Below are positions 34,548 to 43,541 of a DNA stretch of 64,000 bases, piece by piece. The first letter of the stretch is position 1, and each line of letters starts with the position of its first letter. The notes beneath the pieces were generated by a model. It worked only from the letters and a program-made list of their open reading frames with translations. It was not told the DNA's origin and searched no databases. The stretch comes from Pacificoceanicola sp048553275 (GTDB taxonomy: Bacteria > Pseudomonadota > Alphaproteobacteria > Rhodobacterales > Rhodobacteraceae), in assembly GCF_048553275.1 (NCBI RefSeq), contig NZ_JBLZMW010000005.1, positions 1-64,000 of the forward strand, in the 5' to 3' direction. Made by a program: the position numbers and the translations under genes.

Positions 34548-37500
34548 TTATGGCAGGATCGTCACGCTGCCCGAAGCCGTGGTGGCGCGGTAGTCGGGGC
34601 GGTACATGTCCTCCACAAGGGCGGCCGGGTGGTGGAAGTCCCCGGGCGAGACGGCGCGCAGGATATAGGCCAGCCGGAATGGCTCGGTTCCCGCGTGGGT
34701 CACCGCGGCGAGGAAGCGATCGGAGCGGAACTCGGCATGGTCCGCCTCAGCCGGTTCCAGCCAGTCGAGCGCGCGCAGATCGCCCGAGCGCAGCAGGGCC
34801 GGGTTGTCGATCTCGAACCCGGCGGGCAACGGATCGTCCACCATCAGGCGCGCGCGCGTGTCATCGGCGGGCCGCACGGTCAGCACCGCGACCATGCGGT
34901 CGCCGGTCCGGATCACATCGCCCAGCGGATCACCCTCCATGGTGTAATACGCGCGGGTCAGGGCATAGCCATAGCCGCCCGCCTCCGTCTCGCCCATCGG
35001 CACACCGAGGGTGGTGAGAGTCACATCGGTGGGCGTGTCCGCCGTGTTGCGGATCACCATCGGCTGCAGCGTCTCCCCGTCGAGTTTCCGGACGAAAGGA
35101 CCGACCTGCGGGGTGCCATCCACTTCCAGGCCCGACACGGCCGGGTCCTGAACCATGGCGTGGGCCGCCAGCAGCGCCCAGCTTTGCTCCTGCGTCGAGA
35201 GTGGCCGGGTGACGGACGCCAGCCGCGCGGTGAGCGCGCCTGTGTCGACCGCCTCCGAACGTGCTTGGGTGGCCAGCGACAGCACCGCGGCGGTGTCGCG
35301 GAAGGCCGAGCCATAGTCGGCGCGATATTCCCGGTCGCCGGTTTGCGCCAGGCGGGCGATCCGCGCGGCGGCCTTGGCAAAGAGCCGGTCCGCCCTTTGT
35401 TGATCGCCATAGGCCGCGAGCGCCGCGCCAAGCTGCGCCTGCGCCATCGGAGTGGCCAGCGCGTCGGCCTTTTCATCCGCGTAGTAGCGCAGATCGCCCA
35501 TCGCCGCCGCCCCTTCGCGGGCCAGCACCATCAGCGCATAGGCGATATCCTCGCCGCCGCGATCGAAGTCCGGCGCATAGGCGATGCGGTTCCTGAGATT
35601 GTCGAGGGCGCTGCGGAAGGCGATGTCCGGCACCTCATGGCCCTGCGCCCTGGCGCGGCTGAGGAAGTCCGTGACGTAGGCGTCGAGCCAGAAATCACCG
35701 GACTCCGCGCGCCACAGCCCGAACGCGCCACTGGCCGCCTGACGGGTCAGGATCCTGGTCACGGACTGGTCGATGCGCTGCACGATGCGGGCGGGATCGC
35801 CAAGACCGAGCGGTTCGGCAACCGACGACATATAGAGCAGCGGCAGCGCCTGCGATGTCACCTGTTCGGTGCAACCATAGGGATAGCGGTCCAGCCGCGC
35901 CAGAAGACCGGGCGCGTCGAACCGAGCCAACGGACCGGCGGAGACGAGCGCACTGCTGCCCTCAGGGCGCAGGTTGGCGAAGATTTCACGGTCCAGCGTG
36001 AAGCTCTGCCCCGGGGCCAGTGACAGACGGCGGGTGGCGCCGACGGGCGGATCGTTGGCGCGCACGCCAAGGGTCAGCGCCTTGGTCAGGCGTTGACCGT
36101 CCGGCGTGATGAGGGCGATGGCGATGGTGTGATCGCCGGTTTCGGACGCGGTCAGCGGGATGGTCAGCGCGACCTTCTCCCCCTCGGAGAGCGTGACCAT
36201 TGCGGGGATCGCCGCCGTGTCCAGCGTCAGGCCGGAGGCGGTGACAGAGAGCGGCATCGCCCCGGTCTCGCCTTTCGTGTGGGTCAACTCCAGCAGCAGG
36301 CGGGAGCGATCGCCAGGCGCGAGAAAGCGCGGCAAGGACGCCGAGAGCACCACGGGATCGCGCACCAGCACGTCCTGTTCGGCCTGTCCAACGGCCGTGT
36401 CCGACCACGCCACGGCCATCAGCCGCACGGTGCCGTTGAAATCCGGCATGTCAAAGGAGACCTCCGCCCGGCCCGAGGCATCGACCTGCACCGGCCCCTG
36501 GAAGAAGGCGACGGTGGCTTCGGTCGGCGGCGGGCTTTGCAGGCGCATCGCAGACCCGGCATCGCCGCCAGAGCGCACCTGCCCCATGGCGCCGTTCATG
36601 CCGTCGATCAGGCGACCATAGATATCGCGCAGTTCCACGCCGAGGCGGCGCTGGCCAAAGTAGTAGCCCGCCGGATCGGGGCTCTGGAACCCGGTGAGAT
36701 TCAGAATGCCGAGATCCACGGCGGCCACGGTGACATAGGCGGTCTCGCCCGCGCCAAGCCCGTCCAGTTGCACGGCGGCGGTCAGGGTCTCGCGCGGGAG
36801 CGCCTCTGCGGGCGCATCGAAGGCCACGGACAGCCTGCGATCTCCGGGATCGACAGCGGCGTGGGCGAGGCCGAGGGCGCGGGCGGGATTGTGACCGGCG
36901 GAAATGTCCATCGGTCGGATCACCTGCGCCGTGACATAAACGCCCGCGCCCCAATCGTCGGTGACGGGAAGCTGCAGGGTGTTCTCGCCTTCGGTAACCT
37001 CGATGGCCTGCATCGAGAGCACGCGGTCCGCCAGAACGGTAACCAGCGCCTTGCCCGCATAGCGCGGAACCATGCGCAGGGTGGCGGTCTCGCCGGGGGC
37101 ATAAGCCGGTTTGTCGAGCGACACCGACAGCATGTCCGGCGTCTCGGCGGCATTGGCGGGTGCGTACCAGCCCGCATCAAAGCCCATGGAGGCCGAGACA
37201 TAGGCGCCGTCCGTGCGCTCCACGACCACCTCGTACTGACCCCAATCCACATCGGCGGACAGGTTCAGCGGCTCCGCGCCGAGGCTGCCGGTGCCGCGGG
37301 CGATGGTCTCGCGTGTGCTCACCGGCTCCCAGTTCCAGTTGCCGTAAAGCTGATACCATTGGTAGTGCGTGTCGACGCGGTTGATCTGCCACGTGATGTC
37401 CATCGCCTGCGGCGCAAGGTCCGGGCCGAGGGCGATCACGTCGAAGCGGGCTTCGGCCCCCTCCGGCAAGCTGTCGTCAAAGGCGGGGCGAATGCCGATC

Positions 37501-39980
37501 ATCGGTGTCGGCGGCGCGACGGGGCGGGCGATCTCGCGCTCGACCGGACGGCCCGAGCCTTCGGCGATGCGCAGGCGGGCGGTGGCCATCATCGGGCGGC
37601 CTTCGGGATCGAGATCGGGAATCGGCAGGGCCAGCGCGGCATGGCCCGCACCATCGGTCAGCAGATCCGAGGGGAAGCTTTGCGTGCGCACGGTGACGCC
37701 CGCGTCATGGCGACCGAAGCGGTACTTCGGGAAGGCATCGAGCGTGTTCTGCGCGCGCAGGATCACCTCGCCTTCGATAGGCAGATCGCTGCCCGGCGCG
37801 CCAAAGAGATAGCGGGCATCGACGGTCAGGTCCGGCGCTTCCAGCGGGTTGATCACACCCTCGGGCAGCGACAGGTCAAAGTCGATGCGCTCGGGCACGA
37901 AATCCTCGACCAGCACGGTTTTCGAGGTCAGCGCCGGGGCGTCCGGATCGGCAAAGGCCTCCATCCGCCATGTGCCGCGCGGAGCGGAGGCGGCAATGGG
38001 CAGATCAAAGACATGCCCGCCCGCCTGCCCGCCGTCCGAAACGTGGCGGGAATATTCGACGCCATCGGGGCGGGTGAGTACCATGGTCAGGGGCAGATCG
38101 CGCACTGCCTGCGCCGCCGCATCGCGGGTCAGGGCGGTGACATGGATGACCTCGCCCGCCCGGTAAGCGCCGCGATCTGTGGCAAGAAACGTGTCGATGG
38201 GGCCAGCCGGGGCGCGGCCCTCGACCCCGCGATCCGAAAGGTCAAAGGCGGGGTCGGTGAGCGAGAGGAACGCAATGTCCTCCTCGCCGCGTTTGGCGGT
38301 CACCAGCGCAGGCTGTGCGCCGCCGGTGCCGCGCATCAGCCCGGGGGCGAATTGCGCCATGCCGTCTGCATCGGTCTGCGCCGTTTCGAGGATACGGTTG
38401 GACGACGAGAGCAGGGCAACCTCAAGCCCCTGCAGCGGCTCTGCCGAGCCAAGCCCCCGGGCAAAGACCGTCAGCCCGTCATTGCCCTGCATCGTGGTCA
38501 GACCGATGTCCGACAGGATGAACCATTGCGTTGCCCGGTCGTTGTCATAGGGATCGCTGCCCGGAACGGCGGCCGTCAGCGCATAAACGCCAGCGGGCAG
38601 GTCCCCGACCACGTCGCCCATGGGCAGACGGGTGAGAACATCGGCATTAAGGCGGTTTTCCACCTCGCCCGTGCCGGTCCAGATGTCTTCGGCCACCTCG
38701 TTGCTGAAGGCCTGCTCCTCGTAGTAGCTGAGCGGCTTGCCGAAATAGCTGTCCTGAATGGCGCGGAGCAGGTTGCGGTCCGACACGCGGCGCAGCGTCA
38801 GATCCAGCTCCGACAGGTTCACCGTCTCCACCGGCAGCCCGGCATCGGCGCTGCGCGGCAGGACGTAGGCGCGGCCCGGGAAGGACACCGCCGGGGTGCG
38901 GTCGCGCACATAGGCGGTGATCTCCACATCCTTGACCAGCGTTTCGCCGGAGGCGGCAGGCAGACCAGAACGGAAGGTGAGCGTGTAACGTCCGCCATGC
39001 TCGACACCGCTGATGCAAATGCGTTGATCGTCGGCCTCGACCGCAAGGCGCGGGTCCGGCAGGCGCACATAGGGCGCATAATCCTGCCCGGCGGGGATCA
39101 GCGGTTCGGAGAATTCGGCGCAGATGCGGGGGCTGGCGCTGTCGGCCTCAACCGCATGTTCGGAAACGCGAAAACCGTATTTGCTGATGGCTTCGTCCAG
39201 CAGGCGGGTGACCTCCGGGTTGCCGGTCAGGCCTTCGGCAAGGCGCAGCGGCGGGATGGTGTCGCGTCCCCGGCCCTGCGTCCCCAGCACCTCGGCCATG
39301 AGAACCAGCGCCGATTCCCGGCGGCTGTCTTCCGCGCTGCGCAGGTAGCCGTTGACCGAGGCAAGGAACGCCCGATCGCGGTATTTGCGGCGGTCCCCGC
39401 CGGTCAGGGTTTCCGCCAGTTCCGCAGACCAGCGCCCGTACTGCAGCCAGCCGGACACGGCATCGGACTGCGCCAGTGCCGCCCCGGTCCAGTGAATGGC
39501 ATCCCGCAAATTGCCCTGCGCGCGGCTGTTTTGCGCCGCATCGAGCAGTTGCCGCTCCGTCCATTCGCCGCCCCCATGGCGCACGCCAAGGTTTGCCGCC
39601 TCGTCCAGCGCGTTGGCCAGATCACCCTCACGCAGGAATTCGAGATCGGTCCGGCGGGTTTCGGCCAGTGCACGGATCGCGGGATCCGTGTCGACAACCT
39701 GCGCCGATAGCGCGCCCTCATAGGGCTGTCGGTCGGTGATGTCGGACTTCGGGAAACAGGCGTTGGAGCGTTTGTTGAAGGTGAAGGCCTTGCAGTCCGG
39801 GGTGTTCAGGCATTGCCGCTGGCAGGCCTCCTGCGTGGTATCGAACAGCGCCTGGAGATCCGCACCGTAGAAATCAACATCGCGGGTGACGACCAGCCGC
39901 CGGTCCGGGATGATTTCCTGTGCCTGCGCGGCGGTGATGGAAACAACGGCCAGCAGACCGGCGAGAAGAAAACGGCGCAT
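34548..39980 (-). CDS. bacterial alpha-2-macroglobulin family protein
   Basis: 1810 residues. Signal peptide (FLLAGLLAVVSITAAQA), then a PAN/Apple-like domain with paired cysteines (ACQRQCLNTPDCKAFTFNK), then macroglobulin-like repeats. The thioester motif is GCTEQ with Cys at about 1370, and the alpha/alpha-toroid domain follows. The thioester Cys and Gln are kept, so covalent protease trapping should be possible. Such proteins are thought to protect the periplasm from attacking proteases while the partner PBP1C repairs the wall. A GAGCG/AGGAG site precedes the ATG at 39980. Directly upstream of pbpC. Confidence 0.94.
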   Translation of the reverse strand: MRRFLLAGLLAVVSITAAQAQEIIPDRRLVVTRDVDFYGADLQALFDTTQEACQRQCLNTPDCKAFTFNKRSNACFPKSDITDRQPYEGALSAQVVDTDPAIRALAETRRTDLEFLREGDLANALDEAANLGVRHGGGEWTERQLLDAAQNSRAQGNLRDAIHWTGAALAQSDAVSGWLQYGRWSAELAETLTGGDRRKYRDRAFLASVNGYLRSAEDSRRESALVLMAEVLGTQGRGRDTIPPLRLAEGLTGNPEVTRLLDEAISKYGFRVSEHAVEADSASPRICAEFSEPLIPAGQDYAPYVRLPDPRLAVEADDQRICISGVEHGGRYTLTFRSGLPAASGETLVKDVEITAYVRDRTPAVSFPGRAYVLPRSADAGLPVETVNLSELDLTLRRVSDRNLLRAIQDSYFGKPLSYYEEQAFSNEVAEDIWTGTGEVENRLNADVLTRLPMGDVVGDLPAGVYALTAAVPGSDPYDNDRATQWFILSDIGLTTMQGNDGLTVFARGLGSAEPLQGLEVALLSSSNRILETAQTDADGMAQFAPGLMRGTGGAQPALVTAKRGEEDIAFLSLTDPAFDLSDRGVEGRAPAGPIDTFLATDRGAYRAGEVIHVTALTRDAAAQAVRDLPLTMVLTRPDGVEYSRHVSDGGQAGGHVFDLPIAASAPRGTWRMEAFADPDAPALTSKTVLVEDFVPERIDFDLSLPEGVINPLEAPDLTVDARYLFGAPGSDLPIEGEVILRAQNTLDAFPKYRFGRHDAGVTVRTQSFPSDLLTDGAGHAALALPIPDLDPEGRPMMATARLRIAEGSGRPVEREIARPVAPPTPMIGIRPAFDDSLPEGAEARFDVIALGPDLAPQAMDITWQINRVDTHYQWYQLYGNWNWEPVSTRETIARGTGSLGAEPLNLSADVDWGQYEVVVERTDGAYVSASMGFDAGWYAPANAAETPDMLSVSLDKPAYAPGETATLRMVPRYAGKALVTVLADRVLSMQAIEVTEGENTLQLPVTDDWGAGVYVTAQVIRPMDISAGHNPARALGLAHAAVDPGDRRLSVAFDAPAEALPRETLTAAVQLDGLGAGETAYVTVAAVDLGILNLTGFQSPDPAGYYFGQRRLGVELRDIYGRLIDGMNGAMGQVRSGGDAGSAMRLQSPPPTEATVAFFQGPVQVDASGRAEVSFDMPDFNGTVRLMAVAWSDTAVGQAEQDVLVRDPVVLSASLPRFLAPGDRSRLLLELTHTKGETGAMPLSVTASGLTLDTAAIPAMVTLSEGEKVALTIPLTASETGDHTIAIALITPDGQRLTKALTLGVRANDPPVGATRRLSLAPGQSFTLDREIFANLRPEGSSALVSAGPLARFDAPGLLARLDRYPYGCTEQVTSQALPLLYMSSVAEPLGLGDPARIVQRIDQSVTRILTRQAASGAFGLWRAESGDFWLDAYVTDFLSRARAQGHEVPDIAFRSALDNLRNRIAYAPDFDRGGEDIAYALMVLAREGAAAMGDLRYYADEKADALATPMAQAQLGAALAAYGDQQRADRLFAKAAARIARLAQTGDREYRADYGSAFRDTAAVLSLATQARSEAVDTGALTARLASVTRPLSTQEQSWALLAAHAMVQDPAVSGLEVDGTPQVGPFVRKLDGETLQPMVIRNTADTPTDVTLTTLGVPMGETEAGGYGYALTRAYYTMEGDPLGDVIRTGDRMVAVLTVRPADDTRARLMVDDPLPAGFEIDNPALLRSGDLRALDWLEPAEADHAEFRSDRFLAAVTHAGTEPFRLAYILRAVSPGDFHHPAALVEDMYRPDYRATTASGSVTILP

Positions 39981-40192
39981 GAAAACGCTCCTGCAAGGAA
40001 TGGCCCATCGTGCACCCGCGACCCCCTGACTTGCAAGGATTCTGACCCTCCGGAAAACCATACCCGGGCAAGTTCGGCCACGGCGTCCGGCCAGCGGTAT
40101 GCAGCGCGCCTTCCCAGCAGCGGGTTTGCGCACCTTAAGCGGATATTCACCCATAAGGGCGAAGACTGCGCACAATTTTCGGAGGGCTGACA

Positions 40193-42730
40193 ATGACCAT
40201 GGCCTCGCGCCTGGCCGAAGAAAGACGCGCCCGTCTTGCGGCAGAACGCCTGCTTGAGCTCAAGCAGGCCGAGCTTCATGCTGCCAACAAGAAACTCGGT
40301 GCTCACGCCCTCCAGCTCAGCCATGAAATCACCGAAACCCGCGCCGAGGTAGCGGAAGTCCGCGACGAAAACCGCCGCGTGATCACCCAGCTTGGCGAAG
40401 CCACACAGAAGATCGAACTGGTCGAGGATCAGCTTTGGAAGGCGTTGAAGACCGTGCGCGACGGCTTTGCCATGTTCAACGCCCACAACCAGCTGGAGCT
40501 CGCCAACCCCGCGTATATCTCGGTCTTCGATGGCATGGAGAGCGTCGACGTCGGCACCACCTATGCCGAAATCCTGCAAATCCTCGCAGAGGAAGGCATT
40601 GTCGACTTGCAAGGGGAACCCAGCGAAAAGTGGCAGTCGCGCATGTATGCGCGCTGGGGCAGCAACCCGATTCCGCCGGAAACCGTGCGCCTTTGGAATG
40701 GCCGGTTCATCAAGATTCAGGATCGCCGCACGCCCGATGGCGGGGTCGTGTCGCTCTGCGTCGATCTGACGGAATTGATGCGCATGTGGTCCGCCATCGA
40801 AGAGCTGCCCGATGGCTTTGTCCTCTACGATGACGAGGACCGGCTGCTCATGTGCAATGAACCCTACCGCGAAATTTACAGCGCCAGCGCCCCGGCCATC
40901 GTGCCCGGCGCCAGCTTTGAGGACATTCTGCGCTATGGGCTGGAACGCGGGCAATACAAGGAGGCGGCCGGGCGCGAGGAAGAATGGCTTGAGGAGCGGC
41001 TGAAAGCCCATCGCCGGGCCGACCGCGAACTGGAACAGCATCTGGATGATGGCCGCTGGCTGCGGGTGTACGAACGTGAGACCCGTGGCGGCGGGCGCGT
41101 CGGCCTGCGCGTCGACATCACGGAGATAAAGAAGGATCAGCAGCGCCTGAAAGAGGCCACGGTTCGGGCCGAGGCCGCCAATCGCGCCAAATCCGCCTTT
41201 CTGGCGAATATGAGCCATGAGATCCGCACGCCAATGAATGGCGTTGTCGGCATGGCGGACCTGATGTCGGAAACCAACCTGACCGAGGAACAGCGGCTTT
41301 ATCTCGACACCATCCGCTCCTCCGGTGAAGCGCTCCTGGTGATCATCAACGACATTCTCGATTATTCGAAGATCGAGGCGGACAAGCTCGAATTGCACCC
41401 CGAGCCCTTCGATCTGGAACGGGCCATTCACGAGGTGGTGATGCTTCTGCAACCCACCGCCCGGGACAAGGACATCCAGATTCTGGTGGATTTCGACATG
41501 TTCCTGCCCACCCGGTTTATCGGCGATCCGGGACGGCTTCGGCAGATCCTGACCAACCTGATGGGCAATGCGGTCAAATTTACCGTGGAGGGGCATGTCC
41601 TGGTGCGGGTGGTCGGCATGGTGGCGGACGACGGCCCGTCGGCCATTCACATCACCGTAGAGGACACCGGCATCGGTATCCCGAAGGACAAGGTCGAGCA
41701 TGTCTTTGGCGAGTTCAATCAGGTCGAGGACGAGCGGAATCGCAAGTTCGAGGGGACCGGCCTTGGCCTTGCCATCACAAAGCGGCTTGTTGAACTGATG
41801 GATGGCGAGGTCTGGGTCGACTCCGAGCTTGGCAAGGGAAGCTGTTTCGGCATGCGCATCATGCTGCTCCCGGATGAGCCGGCCACCTATGAGCGCGCCG
41901 CCCTGCCCGCGAGGCTGCGGCGGGTCCTGGTGGTGGACGATCACAGCGCCAACCGGGTGATCCTGTCCAAACAGCTCGATATTCTGGGGCTCACAACGGA
42001 ATTCTGCACGACAGGCTCCGAGGCGATCGACCGGATCGCCGATGCGCCCGATCTGATCATCGCGGAGGAGGACCTGCCCGACATGCAGGGGCATGAGCTG
42101 GCCGCCCATATCCAGAATTCGCGCCACCCGGTTCCGGTTATCCTGATGGCGGACAACCCGACCCAGATTTCGAAACCGCAGCGGGAGGCAGTGCATGTGG
42201 TGCTGCAAAAGCCTCCGACCCGGCGGCAGCTTTTCTCTGCCCTTGAAACCGTCAAGCTCGCGGAGCCGAAAACCCTGTCCGAGTCGGAACCGGCCACTCC
42301 GATCACCATCGAGCCGATCATGGGAGACGACAGGTCCGACCCGCTGGACGTGCTCGTTGCGGAGGACAACAAGACCAACCAACTGGTGTTCCGCAAGATG
42401 GCGGCGGCGTTCAACGTCTCGCTTCGGTTCGCCAACAATGGCGTGGAAGCGGTCGATGCCTACAAGGAGCAGAAACCGGATCTCGTGTTCATGGACATTT
42501 CCATGCCCGTCATGGACGGCAAGCAGGCAACCCGCGAGATCCGGGCGCTCGAGACCGCCAGCGGGCGGGTGCCGATCATCGCGGTCACCGCGCACGCCAT
42601 GGCCGGAGACCGTGAAACCATCCTTGAGGCCGGTCTGGACGATTACCTGACCAAGCCGCTGCGCAAGGCCGAACTTGGTGAGAAAATCCGCTTTTACCGC
42701 CGCCAGATCATGAAGGCCAAAGCCTCCTGA
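40193..42730 (+). CDS. hybrid sensor histidine kinase with two receiver domains, first degenerate
   Basis: 845 residues, cytosolic (no membrane helix). An N-terminal coiled coil (about 1-85) is followed by two PAS_7-like domains (about 85-205, 205-315). HisKA has phospho-His342 in ANMSHEIRTPMNG. HATPase follows (GNAVKF, VEDTGIGIPKD, GTGLGLAI). Receiver 1 (about 580-695) has LIIAEEDLPDMQG, with Glu625 at the phospho-acceptor position. Receiver 2 (about 718-840) has a normal Asp in DLVFMDISMPVMDG and Lys in YLTKPL. Signals then pass only through receiver 2, and possibly to a separate Hpt protein. GGAGGG lies 9 nt before the ATG. Confidence 0.93.
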   Translation: MTMASRLAEERRARLAAERLLELKQAELHAANKKLGAHALQLSHEITETRAEVAEVRDENRRVITQLGEATQKIELVEDQLWKALKTVRDGFAMFNAHNQLELANPAYISVFDGMESVDVGTTYAEILQILAEEGIVDLQGEPSEKWQSRMYARWGSNPIPPETVRLWNGRFIKIQDRRTPDGGVVSLCVDLTELMRMWSAIEELPDGFVLYDDEDRLLMCNEPYREIYSASAPAIVPGASFEDILRYGLERGQYKEAAGREEEWLEERLKAHRRADRELEQHLDDGRWLRVYERETRGGGRVGLRVDITEIKKDQQRLKEATVRAEAANRAKSAFLANMSHEIRTPMNGVVGMADLMSETNLTEEQRLYLDTIRSSGEALLVIINDILDYSKIEADKLELHPEPFDLERAIHEVVMLLQPTARDKDIQILVDFDMFLPTRFIGDPGRLRQILTNLMGNAVKFTVEGHVLVRVVGMVADDGPSAIHITVEDTGIGIPKDKVEHVFGEFNQVEDERNRKFEGTGLGLAITKRLVELMDGEVWVDSELGKGSCFGMRIMLLPDEPATYERAALPARLRRVLVVDDHSANRVILSKQLDILGLTTEFCTTGSEAIDRIADAPDLIIAEEDLPDMQGHELAAHIQNSRHPVPVILMADNPTQISKPQREAVHVVLQKPPTRRQLFSALETVKLAEPKTLSESEPATPITIEPIMGDDRSDPLDVLVAEDNKTNQLVFRKMAAAFNVSLRFANNGVEAVDAYKEQKPDLVFMDISMPVMDGKQATREIRALETASGRVPIIAVTAHAMAGDRETILEAGLDDYLTKPLRKAELGEKIRFYRRQIMKAKAS

Positions 42731-42743
42731 CGCCTCAGGAGGC
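42722..42743. terminator. hairpin shared by two convergent stop codons
   Basis: GCCTCCTGA (42722-42730) and TCAGGAGGC (42735-42743) form a perfect 9-bp stem with a CGCC loop. Each arm encodes Ala-Ser-stop, one for the kinase and one, on the other strand, for yaaA. It may attenuate both transcripts, though no long T-run follows on either side. Confidence 0.55.
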
Positions 42744-43511
42744 GGTCGTGGCGGCGCGGGTGAAGACCGGCTTGTCCGGCTCCGACAGATCGGCGCGATA
42801 TGCGTAGCCGCCGCTATCGAAATCAAGCAGACCGGCCGGATCGGTCAGGCGATGCTGTACGATATAGCGCGCCATGGCCCCCCGCGCCCGTTTGGCAAAG
42901 AAGCTGACGATCTTCGGCGTGCCGTTTTTCTCTTCCATGAACTGCGGGGTGATGACCCGCAGGGTCAGCGGTTTCGCGGGCACCGCGCCGAAGTATTCCT
43001 GGCTGGCGCAGTTGATCAGCACATCCGTGCCAAGGGTTTCGCCCTGTGCATTCAATGCTTTGGCGATCTCGTCACGCCAGTAGTCATACAAGTTTGCGCC
43101 GCGCCGCGTCTTCAGCCGTGACCCCATCTCCAGCCGGTAGGCCTGGATGCCGTCCAGCGGCCTGAGCAGACCGTAAAGCCCCGACAGGATTCGCAAATGC
43201 TCCTGCGCCCACGCCAGTTCCGCAGCGTCGAGCGAGCCTGCCTCCAGTCCCATGTAGGTATCCCCGGCAAAGGCCAGCGCGGCGGGGCGCAGGTCCTCGG
43301 GGCCCGGCGCATCGGTGTAAGCCTTGAAGCGGTCGCGGTTGAGTTTGGCGAGGTCATCGGACAGGCTCATCAGCGCCTTGAGATCCTTGAGCGGCAGATT
43401 CCGCGCGGTGCGCGCGAGGCTCCCGGCCTCCTTGAGGAAATCCGGCTCGGTCATCTCGACCGACCGCTCGCTCCAGTCCAGCCGCTTGGCCGGCGAAATC
43501 ACGATCAGCAT
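42735..43511 (-). CDS. yaaA: peroxide stress protein YaaA
   Basis: 258 residues. N-terminal ISPAKRLDW, FAGDTYMGLEAGSL, LRPLDGIQAYRLEMGSRLKT and C-terminal KIVSFFAKRARGAMARYI match YaaA/DUF328. In E. coli YaaA lowers free intracellular iron during H2O2 stress and binds DNA. It converges with the hybrid kinase (4 bp between stops) and follows recQ on the same strand by 30 bp. Confidence 0.95.
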   Translation of the reverse strand: MLIVISPAKRLDWSERSVEMTEPDFLKEAGSLARTARNLPLKDLKALMSLSDDLAKLNRDRFKAYTDAPGPEDLRPAALAFAGDTYMGLEAGSLDAAELAWAQEHLRILSGLYGLLRPLDGIQAYRLEMGSRLKTRRGANLYDYWRDEIAKALNAQGETLGTDVLINCASQEYFGAVPAKPLTLRVITPQFMEEKNGTPKIVSFFAKRARGAMARYIVQHRLTDPAGLLDFDSGGYAYRADLSEPDKPVFTRAATTAS

Positions 43512-43541
43512 GGCATCCCCCGTCTTGGTTCAGCGCAGGAT

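Noticed and set aside
36093..39710. 1205-codon open frame on the plus strand
   Set aside because: Antisense of the alpha-2-macroglobulin gene, low-complexity Arg/Gly/His composition and no start signal.
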